Assembly (NCBI RefSeq): GCF_040529065.1
Contig: NZ_CP132343.1
Span: forward strand, 1,302,001 to 1,366,000
Length of the DNA stretch: 64,000 nucleotides
From: Xanthomonas sacchari
GTDB taxonomy: Bacteria > Pseudomonadota > Gammaproteobacteria > Xanthomonadales > Xanthomonadaceae
Direction: 5' to 3'
Shown in pieces: positions 27,232 through 34,938 of the stretch (positions within the stretch are counted from its first letter, which is position 1; every line of letters starts with the position of its first letter). The notes beneath the pieces were generated by a model that had not been told where the DNA came from, did no database searches, and worked only from the letters and a program-made list of their open reading frames with translations. Both the position numbers and the translations under genes were made by a program.

Positions 27232-27361
27232 GGCGCGGGCGAAGGCAGGCGAGGGCGGGGCTGGGACATGCGAGGAGGCCGGGGTGGGGCGCCCGAGCGT
27301 AACCCAGGTCCCCGGCAGCGACGAACGCCGCTACCCGCGCGGCGCTGCCGGTGGTCCCCCG

Positions 27362-27426
27362 CCCACCCGCCCGCGGCCCACCTACCCGCCGCGTGCGGCC
27401 GCTCGCCGCAGCGCGCTGGCTATGGT
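27362..27426 (+). promoter_or_regulatory. Shared-architecture promoter upstream of TonB receptor 1
   Basis: Boxes CCCACCC (27362) and CCTACCC (27381) start 19 bp apart, with the -10 hexamer TATGGT (27421) exactly 40 bp after the second box start. There is no -35 consensus, which suggests activator dependence. The same spacing recurs at 30299-30363 and 39322-39386. The receptor ATG is at 27510, giving a leader of roughly 77 nt. Confidence 0.7.
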
Positions 27427-27509
27427 TCCTCCGCGCCGCGTCACGGCGCCGCCGGTAGGGGATCGGTGCGTTTCCACGCGACATCCACGTCATCCAGGGG
27501 GTCTTGGGC

Positions 27510-30206
27510 ATGAGCAAACGATTGAAGACGCAGCGTCTGGCGGAATCGGTGCGCAGGGGACTGGAGCGCGCGGGCCATCGCCATGGGCCGGCCACGCTGG
27601 CGCTGTTGCTGGCTGCCGCGCAGGCGCTGCCGGCGCTGGCCGAGGACGCCGACGGCGAGGCCAAGACGCTGGACGCGATCACGGTCATCTCGACCGGCAC
27701 GCGCAAGGCCAACATGGCGGTGACCGACAGCCCCGCGCCGATTCAACTGGTCAGCGCGGAGATGCTCAAGCAGTCGGCCGCGCCGGACCTGATCAACGCC
27801 ATCGCCAACCAGGTGCCGTCCTACAACGCCAACCAGACCGGCAACGATATGGCCAGCCAGACCCTCACCGCCAGTCTGCGCAACCTCTCGCCCAACCACA
27901 CGCTGGTGCTGGTCAACGGCAAGCGCCGCCACATCACCTCCAACGTCAACACCACCACCGGCGCGGCGTCGGCGGATCTGTCGTTCATCCCCGCCGCGGC
28001 GATCGACCACGTCGAAGTGCTCACCGACGGTGCCGCGGCGCTGTACGGCTCGGACGCGATTGCCGGCGTCATCAACATCATCCTGAAGAAGAACCACGAC
28101 GGCGGCGAGGTGGATGCCGGTTACGCCGGCTACAAGGACGGGGGCGGCGGCACCGATTCCTGGGGCGCCAACATCGGCTTCGGCAGCGACGCGGCGTACT
28201 TCAGCCTCAGCGCCGAGGTGGAGAACCGCAAGACCGTGTACCGGCTCGGCTCCTACAGCTACGCCGACTGCGTGGCCAACTACGCCGACTGCGCGGCGGT
28301 CAATCCGAGCATGGCCGACTTCCTCGCCGACGACGTGCGCGGCATGACCCTCAACCCGCGCTTTCCCAACGTCAACGCCTGGCTCAATCCGCCGGAAGTG
28401 CACCGCAAGGCGCTGTTCTTCAACTCCGGCGTGGTGCTCGGCGACGCGTTGGAGTTCTACGCGTTCGGCAGCTTCGGCAAGAAGACCGCGCAGTCGGAGG
28501 AGAACTACCGGCGTCCCAGCCAGGATGGCGGCTATGTCGATCCGACGACCGGCGCGGTCAGCCACAAGTATCCGCTGGGCTTCAATCCGTCCGAGGCGTC
28601 CGATGAGGTCGACTACGAACTCACCGCCGGCCTGAAAGGGGTACTCGCCGACTGGTCCTGGGATGTCTCCAGCAGCTACGGCAAGAACACGATGGACGTG
28701 TACACGCTGAACTCGATGAACTTCAGCCTGTGGCAGGAGGACGGCTATTCGCCCGAGGATTTCTACGACGGCAGCTTCTGGGCCAGCCAGTGGACCACCA
28801 ACCTCAATGCCACCCACGATTTCGACGTCGGCCTGTCGCAGCCGCTGACCTTCAATGCCGGCATCGAGTACCGCCGCGACCGCTACGGCATCGACGCGGG
28901 CGACCCCGCTTCGTACTACGGCGCCGGTGCGTCGTCCTTCCCCGGCTACAACCCGCTGTTCAACACCGGTGCCTACAGCCGCCATAGCTATGCCGCCTAC
29001 GCCGACGCGGTGTTCAACCCGACCGAGAAATGGCTGCTGGACGTGGCCGGGCGCTACGAGAACTACAGCGACTTCGGCAGCAAGGTGGTCGGCAAGCTGA
29101 CCACCCGCTTCGACCTCAGCGACACGTTCGCGGTGCGCGCCACCGCCAGCACCGGCTTCCGTGCGCCGACGCTGCAGGAAGGCTACTACTCGGCGGTGCA
29201 GGTCGGCCCGACCAGCGCCACGCCGACGCTGCAGCCCAACAGCGCCGCCGCCGCCGCGCTGGGCTTCGGCAGCCTGAAACCGGAGACCAGCACCAACTAC
29301 AGCCTGGGCTTCGTGTTCCGGCCGATGTCCAACCTCGACAGCACGCTGGATTTCTACCGCATCACCATCTCCGACCGCATCGGCGTCGGGACCTTCGAAT
29401 ACTCCCGCGCCGGCGAGCCGGGCGACACCAACGGCGACGGCGTCCCCGACGCGACCTACAATGCCGCGCTCGGCCAGGCCCTGGTCGATTTCGGCTACCT
29501 GGGCGGCATCGACCCGTCCGCGCCGGGCGGCTCGCTCGACGCCACCGCACGCCAGAACATTTCCGTGGCGATCTTCAACAACGCGCTCAAGACCCGCAGC
29601 AGCGGCGTGGACTGGGTGACCAACTACATCAGCGCGTTCGACTGGGGCTCGATCGACTGGATCCTGGCGGCCAACTACAACAAGACCGAGGTGCTCGACG
29701 CCAAGCCGGCGCCGCAGGTGCTCGGCGGCGCCACCATGTACAGCGCGGCGACCCTGATCAACCTGGAGAACAACGCGCCCAAGTACCGGGTCAACCTGGG
29801 CGCCACCCTCAACATCGGCAAGTTCAGCCTGCGCGTGACCGAGGCGATCTACGGGTCGCAATACCAGTTGGTCACGCCGTACGACGACTGGAACGGCGAG
29901 ATCTTCCCCGCCAGCGTACTGAGCAAGCTCGACGTGGTCGACGTCAACGGCGCGCCGTACTACAAGCAGGAGATCGGCACGCTGGCGCTGACCAACGTCG
30001 AACTGACCTACCGGCCCACCGAACGGCTCACGGTCAGCGTCGGCGGCGACAACGTGTTCAACACGTATCCGGACAAGATCCCGGCGGCGGCCTACGACTA
30101 CCTCGAGAAGAACTACCTGAGCTACTACAACTCGCCGTACCTGACCGGCAGCCCGATCGGCTACTTCGGCGCGCGCTACTACGCCAAGCTCACCTACCGC
30201 TTCTGA
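27510..30206 (+). CDS. TonB-dependent outer-membrane receptor (amine-oxidase locus, receptor 1)
   Basis: This 898-residue receptor has an extended N-terminus of about 30 basic residues before the signal-peptide core (PATLALLLAAAQALPALAED), then LDAITVISTGTRKANM as TonB-box/plug start. The plug motifs are LRNLSPNHTLVLVNGKRRH and IDHVEVLTDGAAALYGSDAI, and the barrel ends in AKLTYRF. I start at the ATG at 27510, which follows AGGGGG; an in-frame TTG at 27504 is unlikely. It lies directly upstream of the exported amine-oxidase operon and shares its promoter type, so it probably brings in the oxidase substrate or a peptide or conjugate of it. The ligand is unknown. Confidence 0.93.
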   Translation: MSKRLKTQRLAESVRRGLERAGHRHGPATLALLLAAAQALPALAEDADGEAKTLDAITVISTGTRKANMAVTDSPAPIQLVSAEMLKQSAAPDLINAIANQVPSYNANQTGNDMASQTLTASLRNLSPNHTLVLVNGKRRHITSNVNTTTGAASADLSFIPAAAIDHVEVLTDGAAALYGSDAIAGVINIILKKNHDGGEVDAGYAGYKDGGGGTDSWGANIGFGSDAAYFSLSAEVENRKTVYRLGSYSYADCVANYADCAAVNPSMADFLADDVRGMTLNPRFPNVNAWLNPPEVHRKALFFNSGVVLGDALEFYAFGSFGKKTAQSEENYRRPSQDGGYVDPTTGAVSHKYPLGFNPSEASDEVDYELTAGLKGVLADWSWDVSSSYGKNTMDVYTLNSMNFSLWQEDGYSPEDFYDGSFWASQWTTNLNATHDFDVGLSQPLTFNAGIEYRRDRYGIDAGDPASYYGAGASSFPGYNPLFNTGAYSRHSYAAYADAVFNPTEKWLLDVAGRYENYSDFGSKVVGKLTTRFDLSDTFAVRATASTGFRAPTLQEGYYSAVQVGPTSATPTLQPNSAAAAALGFGSLKPETSTNYSLGFVFRPMSNLDSTLDFYRITISDRIGVGTFEYSRAGEPGDTNGDGVPDATYNAALGQALVDFGYLGGIDPSAPGGSLDATARQNISVAIFNNALKTRSSGVDWVTNYISAFDWGSIDWILAANYNKTEVLDAKPAPQVLGGATMYSAATLINLENNAPKYRVNLGATLNIGKFSLRVTEAIYGSQYQLVTPYDDWNGEIFPASVLSKLDVVDVNGAPYYKQEIGTLALTNVELTYRPTERLTVSVGGDNVFNTYPDKIPAAAYDYLEKNYLSYYNSPYLTGSPIGYFGARYYAKLTYRF

Positions 30207-30218
30207 GCGCCGGCGCTG

Positions 30219-30257
30219 AAGCCCCTCTCCCCCCGGGAGAGGGGTTGGGGTGAGGGT
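30219..30257 (+). repeat. Half copy of the 42.7-kb repeat family
   Basis: CCCCTCTCCCCCCGGGAGAG continuing GGGTTGGGGTGAGGGT matches the right half of the 42.7-kb tandem unit. It starts 13 bp after the receptor stop and can form a CCTCTCCC/GGGAGAGG hairpin, so it may act as the receptor mRNA end. Confidence 0.8.
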
Positions 30258-30298
30258 AAGGCGGCCGCAATCCCCGCCAAGCACCCACACCCACCCCA

Positions 30299-30363
30299 CC
30301 TACCCACCCCATCGCGGCCTACCCGCCGCATCCGGCCTGCGCCGTCGCCGCGACGGCTATGGT
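30299..30363 (+). promoter_or_regulatory. Shared-architecture promoter of the exported amine-oxidase operon
   Basis: Boxes CCTACCC (30299) and CCTACCC (30318) start 19 bp apart, with TATGGT (30358) 40 bp after the second box start. Predicted transcription begins near 30370, just before the oxidase gene. Confidence 0.72.
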
Positions 30364-30417
30364 CGACCCGCCATCCGCGAGGCGATGTCCACGATGCACG
30401 CAGCCCCCAAGGGAGCC

Positions 30418-31992
30418 ATGACCCGCCGCCAGTTGCTCGCCAGGATCGGCCTGGCCGGCGGCGGCGCGATGATGTACCAGGCGATGCACAGCCTGGGACT
30501 GGCCGCCGAATCGCGCTTCACCGGCGTGCCGCGGCTGGACGGCGACGCCCGCGGCGCCTCGGTGCTGGTGCTCGGTGCCGGCCTGGCCGGCCTGACCGCG
30601 GCGTTCGAACTGCGCAAGGCCGGCTACCGCGTGCAGGTGCTCGAGTACAACGCACGCCCGGGCGGCCGCAACTGGACGCTGCGCGGCGGCGACCGCTACA
30701 CCGAACTGGGGGGCTTCACCCAGCAGTGCGGGTTCGACGAAGGCATGTACCTCAATCCCGGGCCGTGGCGCATCCCGCACCACCACAAGGCGGTGCTGTC
30801 CTACTGCAAGCAGTTCGGGGTGGCGCTGGAGCCGTTCGTGCAGGTCAACTTCAACGCGCTGCTGCACAGCCGCACCGGTTTCGGCGGCAGGCCGCAGCGC
30901 TTCCGCGACATCGACGCCGACTACAAGGGGCACGTGGCCGAACTGCTGGCCAAGAGCACCAGGCAGGGCGCGCTGGATGCGCAACTGCAGCGCGAGGACC
31001 AGGATATCCTGCTCGAGTCGCTGCGCAACTGGGGCGCGCTGGACAAGGACTTCGGCTACGTCGAGGGCCGCGAGAGCAGCGAGCGCCGCGGCTTCGCCAA
31101 GTATCCCGGCGGCGGCCTGTCCGGCAAGCCGCAGTTCTCCGCACCGTTCACCGCCCAGGACATCCTGCGCTCGCGGCTGTGGACCACGCTGGCGGCAGGC
31201 AACAACTACGAGATGCAGACCGCGATGTTCCAGCCGGTCGGCGGCATGGACCAGATCGGCAAGGCCTTCGCGCGCCAGTTGGGCGATGCGATCCGCTACA
31301 ACGCGCGGGTGACCCGCATCGACCAGGACGCGCACGGGGTCAGCGTCGCTTACCAGGAAGCGGACGGCAGCGAACAGCTGGCCAAGGCCGATTGGTGCGT
31401 GTGCACGATCCCGCTGTCGATCCTCAGCCGCATCCCGATCGCGGTGGGCGAGAAGATGGCCGCGGCGATCGGCCAGGTGCCGTACGCGGCCTCGGTCAAG
31501 GTCGGGCTGCAGTTCAAGCGCCGCTTCTGGGAAGAGGACGAGGCGATCTATGGCGGCATCAGCTACACCGACCTGCCGATCACCCTGATCAGCTATCCGA
31601 GCACCGGCTTCCAGAGCGCCGGCAAGGGCGTGTTGCTGGGCGCCTACGTGTGGGGGCTGGAGGCATTCGAGTTCACCTCGATGACGCCGCCGCAGCGCGT
31701 GGCCAAGGCGGTGGAGTACGGCACGCAGCTGCATCCGCAATACCCGCGCGAATTCGACAACGGCATCGCCGTGGGCTGGCACCGGGTACCGTTCACCCAC
31801 GGCTGCTTCGGCGTGTGGAGCGATGCCGCGCGCGCCGAGCACTACGAGAACCTGTGCCAGATCGACGGCCGCATCGCCCTCGCCGGCGAGCACGCCTCCT
31901 ACATCCCGGCCTGGCAGGAAGGCGCCATCACCTCGGCGCTGGACGCGATCGAGCGCCTGCATCGGCGCGTCGTCAACGGAGCCCGCGCATGA
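30418..31992 (+). CDS. Flavin monoamine / L-amino-acid oxidase, Tat-exported
   Basis: This 524-residue FAD enzyme of the amine-oxidase family oxidises an amine or amino acid to an imine. The N-terminus MTRRQLLARIGLAGGG is a Tat-type twin-arginine signal, so it works folded in the periplasm. The FAD-binding motif is VLGAGLAGLTAAFELRKAGY (about 51-70), followed by the GGR loop in NARPGGRNW. The C-terminal flavin motif is ALAGEHASYIPAWQEGAI. I choose the ATG at 30418 after AAGGGAG; ATGs at 30385 and 30394 are possible. The stop overlaps the cytochrome start (ATGA), so the pair is translationally coupled. This suggests a dehydrogenase that passes electrons to cytochrome c rather than only to oxygen. 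Substrate unknown. Confidence 0.88.
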   Translation: MTRRQLLARIGLAGGGAMMYQAMHSLGLAAESRFTGVPRLDGDARGASVLVLGAGLAGLTAAFELRKAGYRVQVLEYNARPGGRNWTLRGGDRYTELGGFTQQCGFDEGMYLNPGPWRIPHHHKAVLSYCKQFGVALEPFVQVNFNALLHSRTGFGGRPQRFRDIDADYKGHVAELLAKSTRQGALDAQLQREDQDILLESLRNWGALDKDFGYVEGRESSERRGFAKYPGGGLSGKPQFSAPFTAQDILRSRLWTTLAAGNNYEMQTAMFQPVGGMDQIGKAFARQLGDAIRYNARVTRIDQDAHGVSVAYQEADGSEQLAKADWCVCTIPLSILSRIPIAVGEKMAAAIGQVPYAASVKVGLQFKRRFWEEDEAIYGGISYTDLPITLISYPSTGFQSAGKGVLLGAYVWGLEAFEFTSMTPPQRVAKAVEYGTQLHPQYPREFDNGIAVGWHRVPFTHGCFGVWSDAARAEHYENLCQIDGRIALAGEHASYIPAWQEGAITSALDAIERLHRRVVNGARA

Positions 31993-32417
31993 AACCGGAT
32001 CGTTCCTGGATGCTCGCCGCGGCGATCGCCGTCGCGCTCGTCGCGCTGATGCTGCCGCCGGGGATCGGCCCGGCCGTGGCGCAGAGTTCCGATGCCACCC
32101 CGCTGTACCCGCAGGCCGAGTTCACCACCACCTCGGGCGCCACCGTGTACGCGGCGATCTGCCAGAGCTGCCACATGCCGGGCGGGCAGGGCGCGCGCGG
32201 TGGCGGCGAGTATCCGGCGCTGGCCGGCAATCCCAAGGTGGCCGCCGCGCCCTACGTGGCGATGATGGTGCTCGACGGCCGCGGCGGCATGCCCGGCTTC
32301 GCCGACACGCTCAACGACCGGCAGGTCGCCGAGGTAGTGCACTACGTGCGCAGCCAGTTCGGCAACGACTATCCCGGCCGCCTCAGCGCCGAGGACGTGC
32401 ACGCGCTGCGGCACTGA
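31989..32417 (+). CDS. Periplasmic c-type cytochrome (class I, single heme)
   Basis: This 142-residue protein has a Sec signal (WMLAAAIAVALVALMLPPGI...AVAQ), a single heme-attachment site CQSCH (58-62) and the likely axial Met in RGGMPGFAD (101). A short helix-rich C-terminus (DRQVAEVVHYVRSQFG) completes a mono-heme cytochrome fold like those partnered with alcohol or sugar dehydrogenases. It overlaps the oxidase gene by 4 bp, which strongly suggests it is the electron acceptor for that flavoenzyme. Confidence 0.92.
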   Translation: MKPDRSWMLAAAIAVALVALMLPPGIGPAVAQSSDATPLYPQAEFTTTSGATVYAAICQSCHMPGGQGARGGGEYPALAGNPKVAAAPYVAMMVLDGRGGMPGFADTLNDRQVAEVVHYVRSQFGNDYPGRLSAEDVHALRH

Positions 32418-32465
32418 GCCGCCTCGCTTCCCTTTCCGTTCCGTTCCGATCGCAAGGAGTTCCGC

Positions 32466-32975
32466 ATGCGCCATCGTGTCGTTTCCCGTTCGCTCCGTGC
32501 CGGCCTGTGCGCCGCGCTGTGGCTGCCCACGCTGGCCGGCGCCGCCGAGGTCGTGCGGCACAAGATTCCCAACAGCGATTTCCCGATCTCCGCGGCGGTG
32601 GAGATCCCGGCCGGCAAGACCACGGTCTATCTCAGCGGCGCGGTGCCGCGGCCGATCGCTCCGGACGCGCCCAAGGACACGCCCGCCACCTATGGCGACA
32701 CCAAGGCGCAGACGGTCAGCGTGCTGTCGCAGATCAAGGCGCAGCTGGAAGGCATGGGCCTGGGCATGCGCGACGTGGTCAAGATGCAGGCGTTCCTGGT
32801 CGGCGACCCGGCATTGGGCGGGAAGATGGATTTCGCCGGTTTCATGGAGGGCTACCGGCAGTTCTTCGGCACCCCCGAGCAGCCCAACCTGCCGGCGCGC
32901 TCGGCGTTCCAGATCGCCGCGCTGGGCAATCCGCTGTATCGCATCGAGATCGAAGTGGTCGCGGTGCGTCCGTAG
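32466..32975 (+). CDS. Exported RidA-family imine/enamine deaminase
   Basis: This 169-residue RidA/YjgF-type protein carries a Sec signal peptide (RAGLCAALWLPTLAGAAEV), unlike the usual cytoplasmic RidA. The catalytic Arg is conserved (PARSAFQIAAL, R145), as is the acidic pair near the end (YRIEIEVVAVRP). The family hydrolyses reactive imines and enamines made by PLP or flavin enzymes. Placed directly after an amine oxidase and before an aminotransferase, it most likely hydrolyses the imine product in the periplasm to carbonyl plus ammonia. There is a 48-bp gap after the cytochrome gene with AAGGAGT before the ATG. Confidence 0.88.
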   Translation: MRHRVVSRSLRAGLCAALWLPTLAGAAEVVRHKIPNSDFPISAAVEIPAGKTTVYLSGAVPRPIAPDAPKDTPATYGDTKAQTVSVLSQIKAQLEGMGLGMRDVVKMQAFLVGDPALGGKMDFAGFMEGYRQFFGTPEQPNLPARSAFQIAALGNPLYRIEIEVVAVRP

Positions 32976-33007
32976 TGCCTTCGCCACCTTCCTGCTAGGA
33001 GTTCCTC

Positions 33008-34195
33008 ATGCAGCAGTCGTCGCCCTCGCGCCGCAGGTTCCTCCAGCAATCGGCGCTGGTCGCCGCGGCCGGTCTCGGCACGCCGTGGCTGGCGCAGGCC
33101 GCGCCCGCCGCGGCGCTGGCGGCCGGCACCGAGCTGGCGCCGGTACTGATCAACGCCAACGAGTACCCCGGCGGTCCCTCGCCGGCAGCGCAGCGCGCGA
33201 TCGCCGCGATCGCGTCCAGCGGCGGCCGCTACCTGGGCGAACTGCAACTGGAGTTGCTGCAGACCCTCGCCACCCAGCTCGGGGTGGGGATGGACCACCT
33301 GATGGCCTACGCCGGTTCCACCGAGCCGCTGGACTACGCCATGCTGGCGTTCACCTCGCCCGGCGCGTCGCTGGTCACCGCCGATCCCACCTACGAATCC
33401 GGCTGGCGCGCCGCCGCACGCAACGGCGCCAAGGTGATCAAGGTGCCGCTGCGCAAGGACGATGCGCACGACGTGCAGGCGATGTGCGCCGCCGACGCCC
33501 ATGCCGGGGTGATCTACCTCTGCAATCCCAACAATCCCACCGGCTCGGTCACCCCACGCAAGGATCTGGACTACGCGCTGGCGCACAAGCCCAAGGGCAG
33601 CGTGCTGGTGGTCGACGAGGCGTACCTGCATTTCTCCGACAGCGCCAGCAGCATGGTCGACCGCGTCGCCGCCGGCGACGATGTGATCGTGCTGCGGACC
33701 TTCTCCAAGCTCTATGGCATGGCCGGCATCCGCCTGGGCTATGCGGTGGCGCGCCCGGAACTGCTGGCCAGGCTCAAGTTCTACAGCGTCAACAGCCTGC
33801 CGGTGACCGCGGTCGCCGCCGGCCTGGCCAGCCTGCGCGATCCGGCGCTGGTGCCGCAGCGGCGCGCGCTCAACAGCGCCATCCGCGGCGACGTGGTGCG
33901 CTGGCTCGACGCGCAGGGCTACGCCTGCACCGCCTCGGAAAGCAACTGCTTCATGGTCGACGTGAAGCGCCCGGCGAAAGAGTTCATGGACGCGATGGCG
34001 ACCTATGGCGTCTTCGTCGGACGCAGTTGGACGCTGTGGCCGGAGCGCTCGCGCATCACCGTCGGCACCGTCGCGGAGATGGCGCGGTTCAAGCAGGCGT
34101 TCGCGCAGGTGGCCGCGGGCAAGCGCGGACCGCTGCCGGTGCCGCCGCCGCTGGCGGCGCACGATCCGTTGCATGGATTCTTCCGCAACGCCTAG
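33008..34195 (+). CDS. Tat-exported PLP aminotransferase (class I/II, HisC-like)
   Basis: This 395-residue protein has a textbook twin-arginine signal (SPSRRRFLQQSALVAAAG). The enzyme part is a fold-type I aminotransferase related to histidinol-phosphate aminotransferase: LINANEYPGGPS, CNPNNPTGSVTP, VLVVDEAYLHF and the PLP-lysine motif RTFSKLYGMAGIRLGY are all intact. Tat export lets it carry PLP out already folded. It starts 32 bp after ridA and is clearly in the operon. It could regenerate or remove the oxo-acid product, or act on an amino donor; the substrate is unknown. PLP aminotransferases in the periplasm are uncommon. Confidence 0.87.
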   Translation: MQQSSPSRRRFLQQSALVAAAGLGTPWLAQAAPAAALAAGTELAPVLINANEYPGGPSPAAQRAIAAIASSGGRYLGELQLELLQTLATQLGVGMDHLMAYAGSTEPLDYAMLAFTSPGASLVTADPTYESGWRAAARNGAKVIKVPLRKDDAHDVQAMCAADAHAGVIYLCNPNNPTGSVTPRKDLDYALAHKPKGSVLVVDEAYLHFSDSASSMVDRVAAGDDVIVLRTFSKLYGMAGIRLGYAVARPELLARLKFYSVNSLPVTAVAAGLASLRDPALVPQRRALNSAIRGDVVRWLDAQGYACTASESNCFMVDVKRPAKEFMDAMATYGVFVGRSWTLWPERSRITVGTVAEMARFKQAFAQVAAGKRGPLPVPPPLAAHDPLHGFFRNA

Positions 34196-34346
34196 CGTTG
34201 CTTGCGCCGGATGTTGCAGTGCACGAGGGCTTGTCGTTGACAACCATTTGCGCAAAGGCAGACAGTCGTGGCGGCGCCGCCGCGCGCGCAGCGCATGCTG
34301 GCGACGTGCGTGCGCTGGTGCCGTTCCCATTGCCAAGGAGTCCGTC

Positions 34347-34802
34347 TTGAAAGCGAAACCGTTGTCTCTCTTGCTGGTCCTCGCCACGCTCGCGTTCGCG
34401 CCGGCGGCCTGGGCCAAGACCTGCGCGGTGACCATCACCGGCACCGACCAGATGTCCTTCGACCAGCAGCAGATCAAGGTGGCCGCCGACTGCACCGAAG
34501 TGGCGGTGACGCTCAAGCACAGCGGCAAGCTCGCCGCCGCGGTGATGGGCCACAACTGGGTGCTGACCAAGACCGCGGACTTCCAGGCGGTGGCCAATGC
34601 CGGCACCAGTTCCAGCCTGGCCGACAATTACCTGCCGAAGAACGATCCGCGGATCATCGCCCACACCAAGGTGATCGGCGCGGGGCAGTCGGATACGGTG
34701 AAGTTCTCCACCGCCAAGCTCAGCAAGGGCGGCGATTACACCTTCTTCTGTTCGTTCCCGGGGCACTGGGCGGTGATGAAGGGCAAGTTCGTGTTCGGCT
34801 GA
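34347..34802 (+). CDS. azu: Azurin (blue copper electron carrier)
   Basis: This 151-residue periplasmic type-1 copper protein has a Sec signal (PLSLLLVLATLAFAPAAWAK). Copper ligands are all present: His69 in GHNWV, Cys135, His140 and Met144 in FFCSFPGHWAVM. The mature protein begins KTCAVTITGTDQMSF with the conserved disulfide partner near AADCTEV. The start is a TTG at 34347, with a strong AAGGAG 6 bp upstream; no ATG fits. It follows the aminotransferase by 151 bp on the same strand and could carry electrons from the cytochrome or oxidase. A TTGACA (34237-34242) in the gap may give it its own promoter. Confidence 0.95.
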   Translation: MKAKPLSLLLVLATLAFAPAAWAKTCAVTITGTDQMSFDQQQIKVAADCTEVAVTLKHSGKLAAAVMGHNWVLTKTADFQAVANAGTSSSLADNYLPKNDPRIIAHTKVIGAGQSDTVKFSTAKLSKGGDYTFFCSFPGHWAVMKGKFVFG

Positions 34803-34863
34803 GCGGCGCCGCGCGTCGGTCTGCGCCCAGCGATCCCGCTGCGGCGTCGTGCCGGCATGCGGG

Positions 34864-34887
34864 TTCCGCAGGCGGCGGCCTGCGGAA
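34864..34887. terminator. Hairpin between convergent azurin and LuxR genes
   Basis: A perfect 10-bp stem TTCCGCAGGC / GCCTGCGGAA with loop GGCG, about 60 bp after azurin. There is no U-tract; it is probably a shared mRNA end. Confidence 0.45.
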
Positions 34888-34938
34888 GCGCCGACGGCAT
34901 CCACGAAGACGCCGACGGTGCGGATCGCACCGCGGCAG

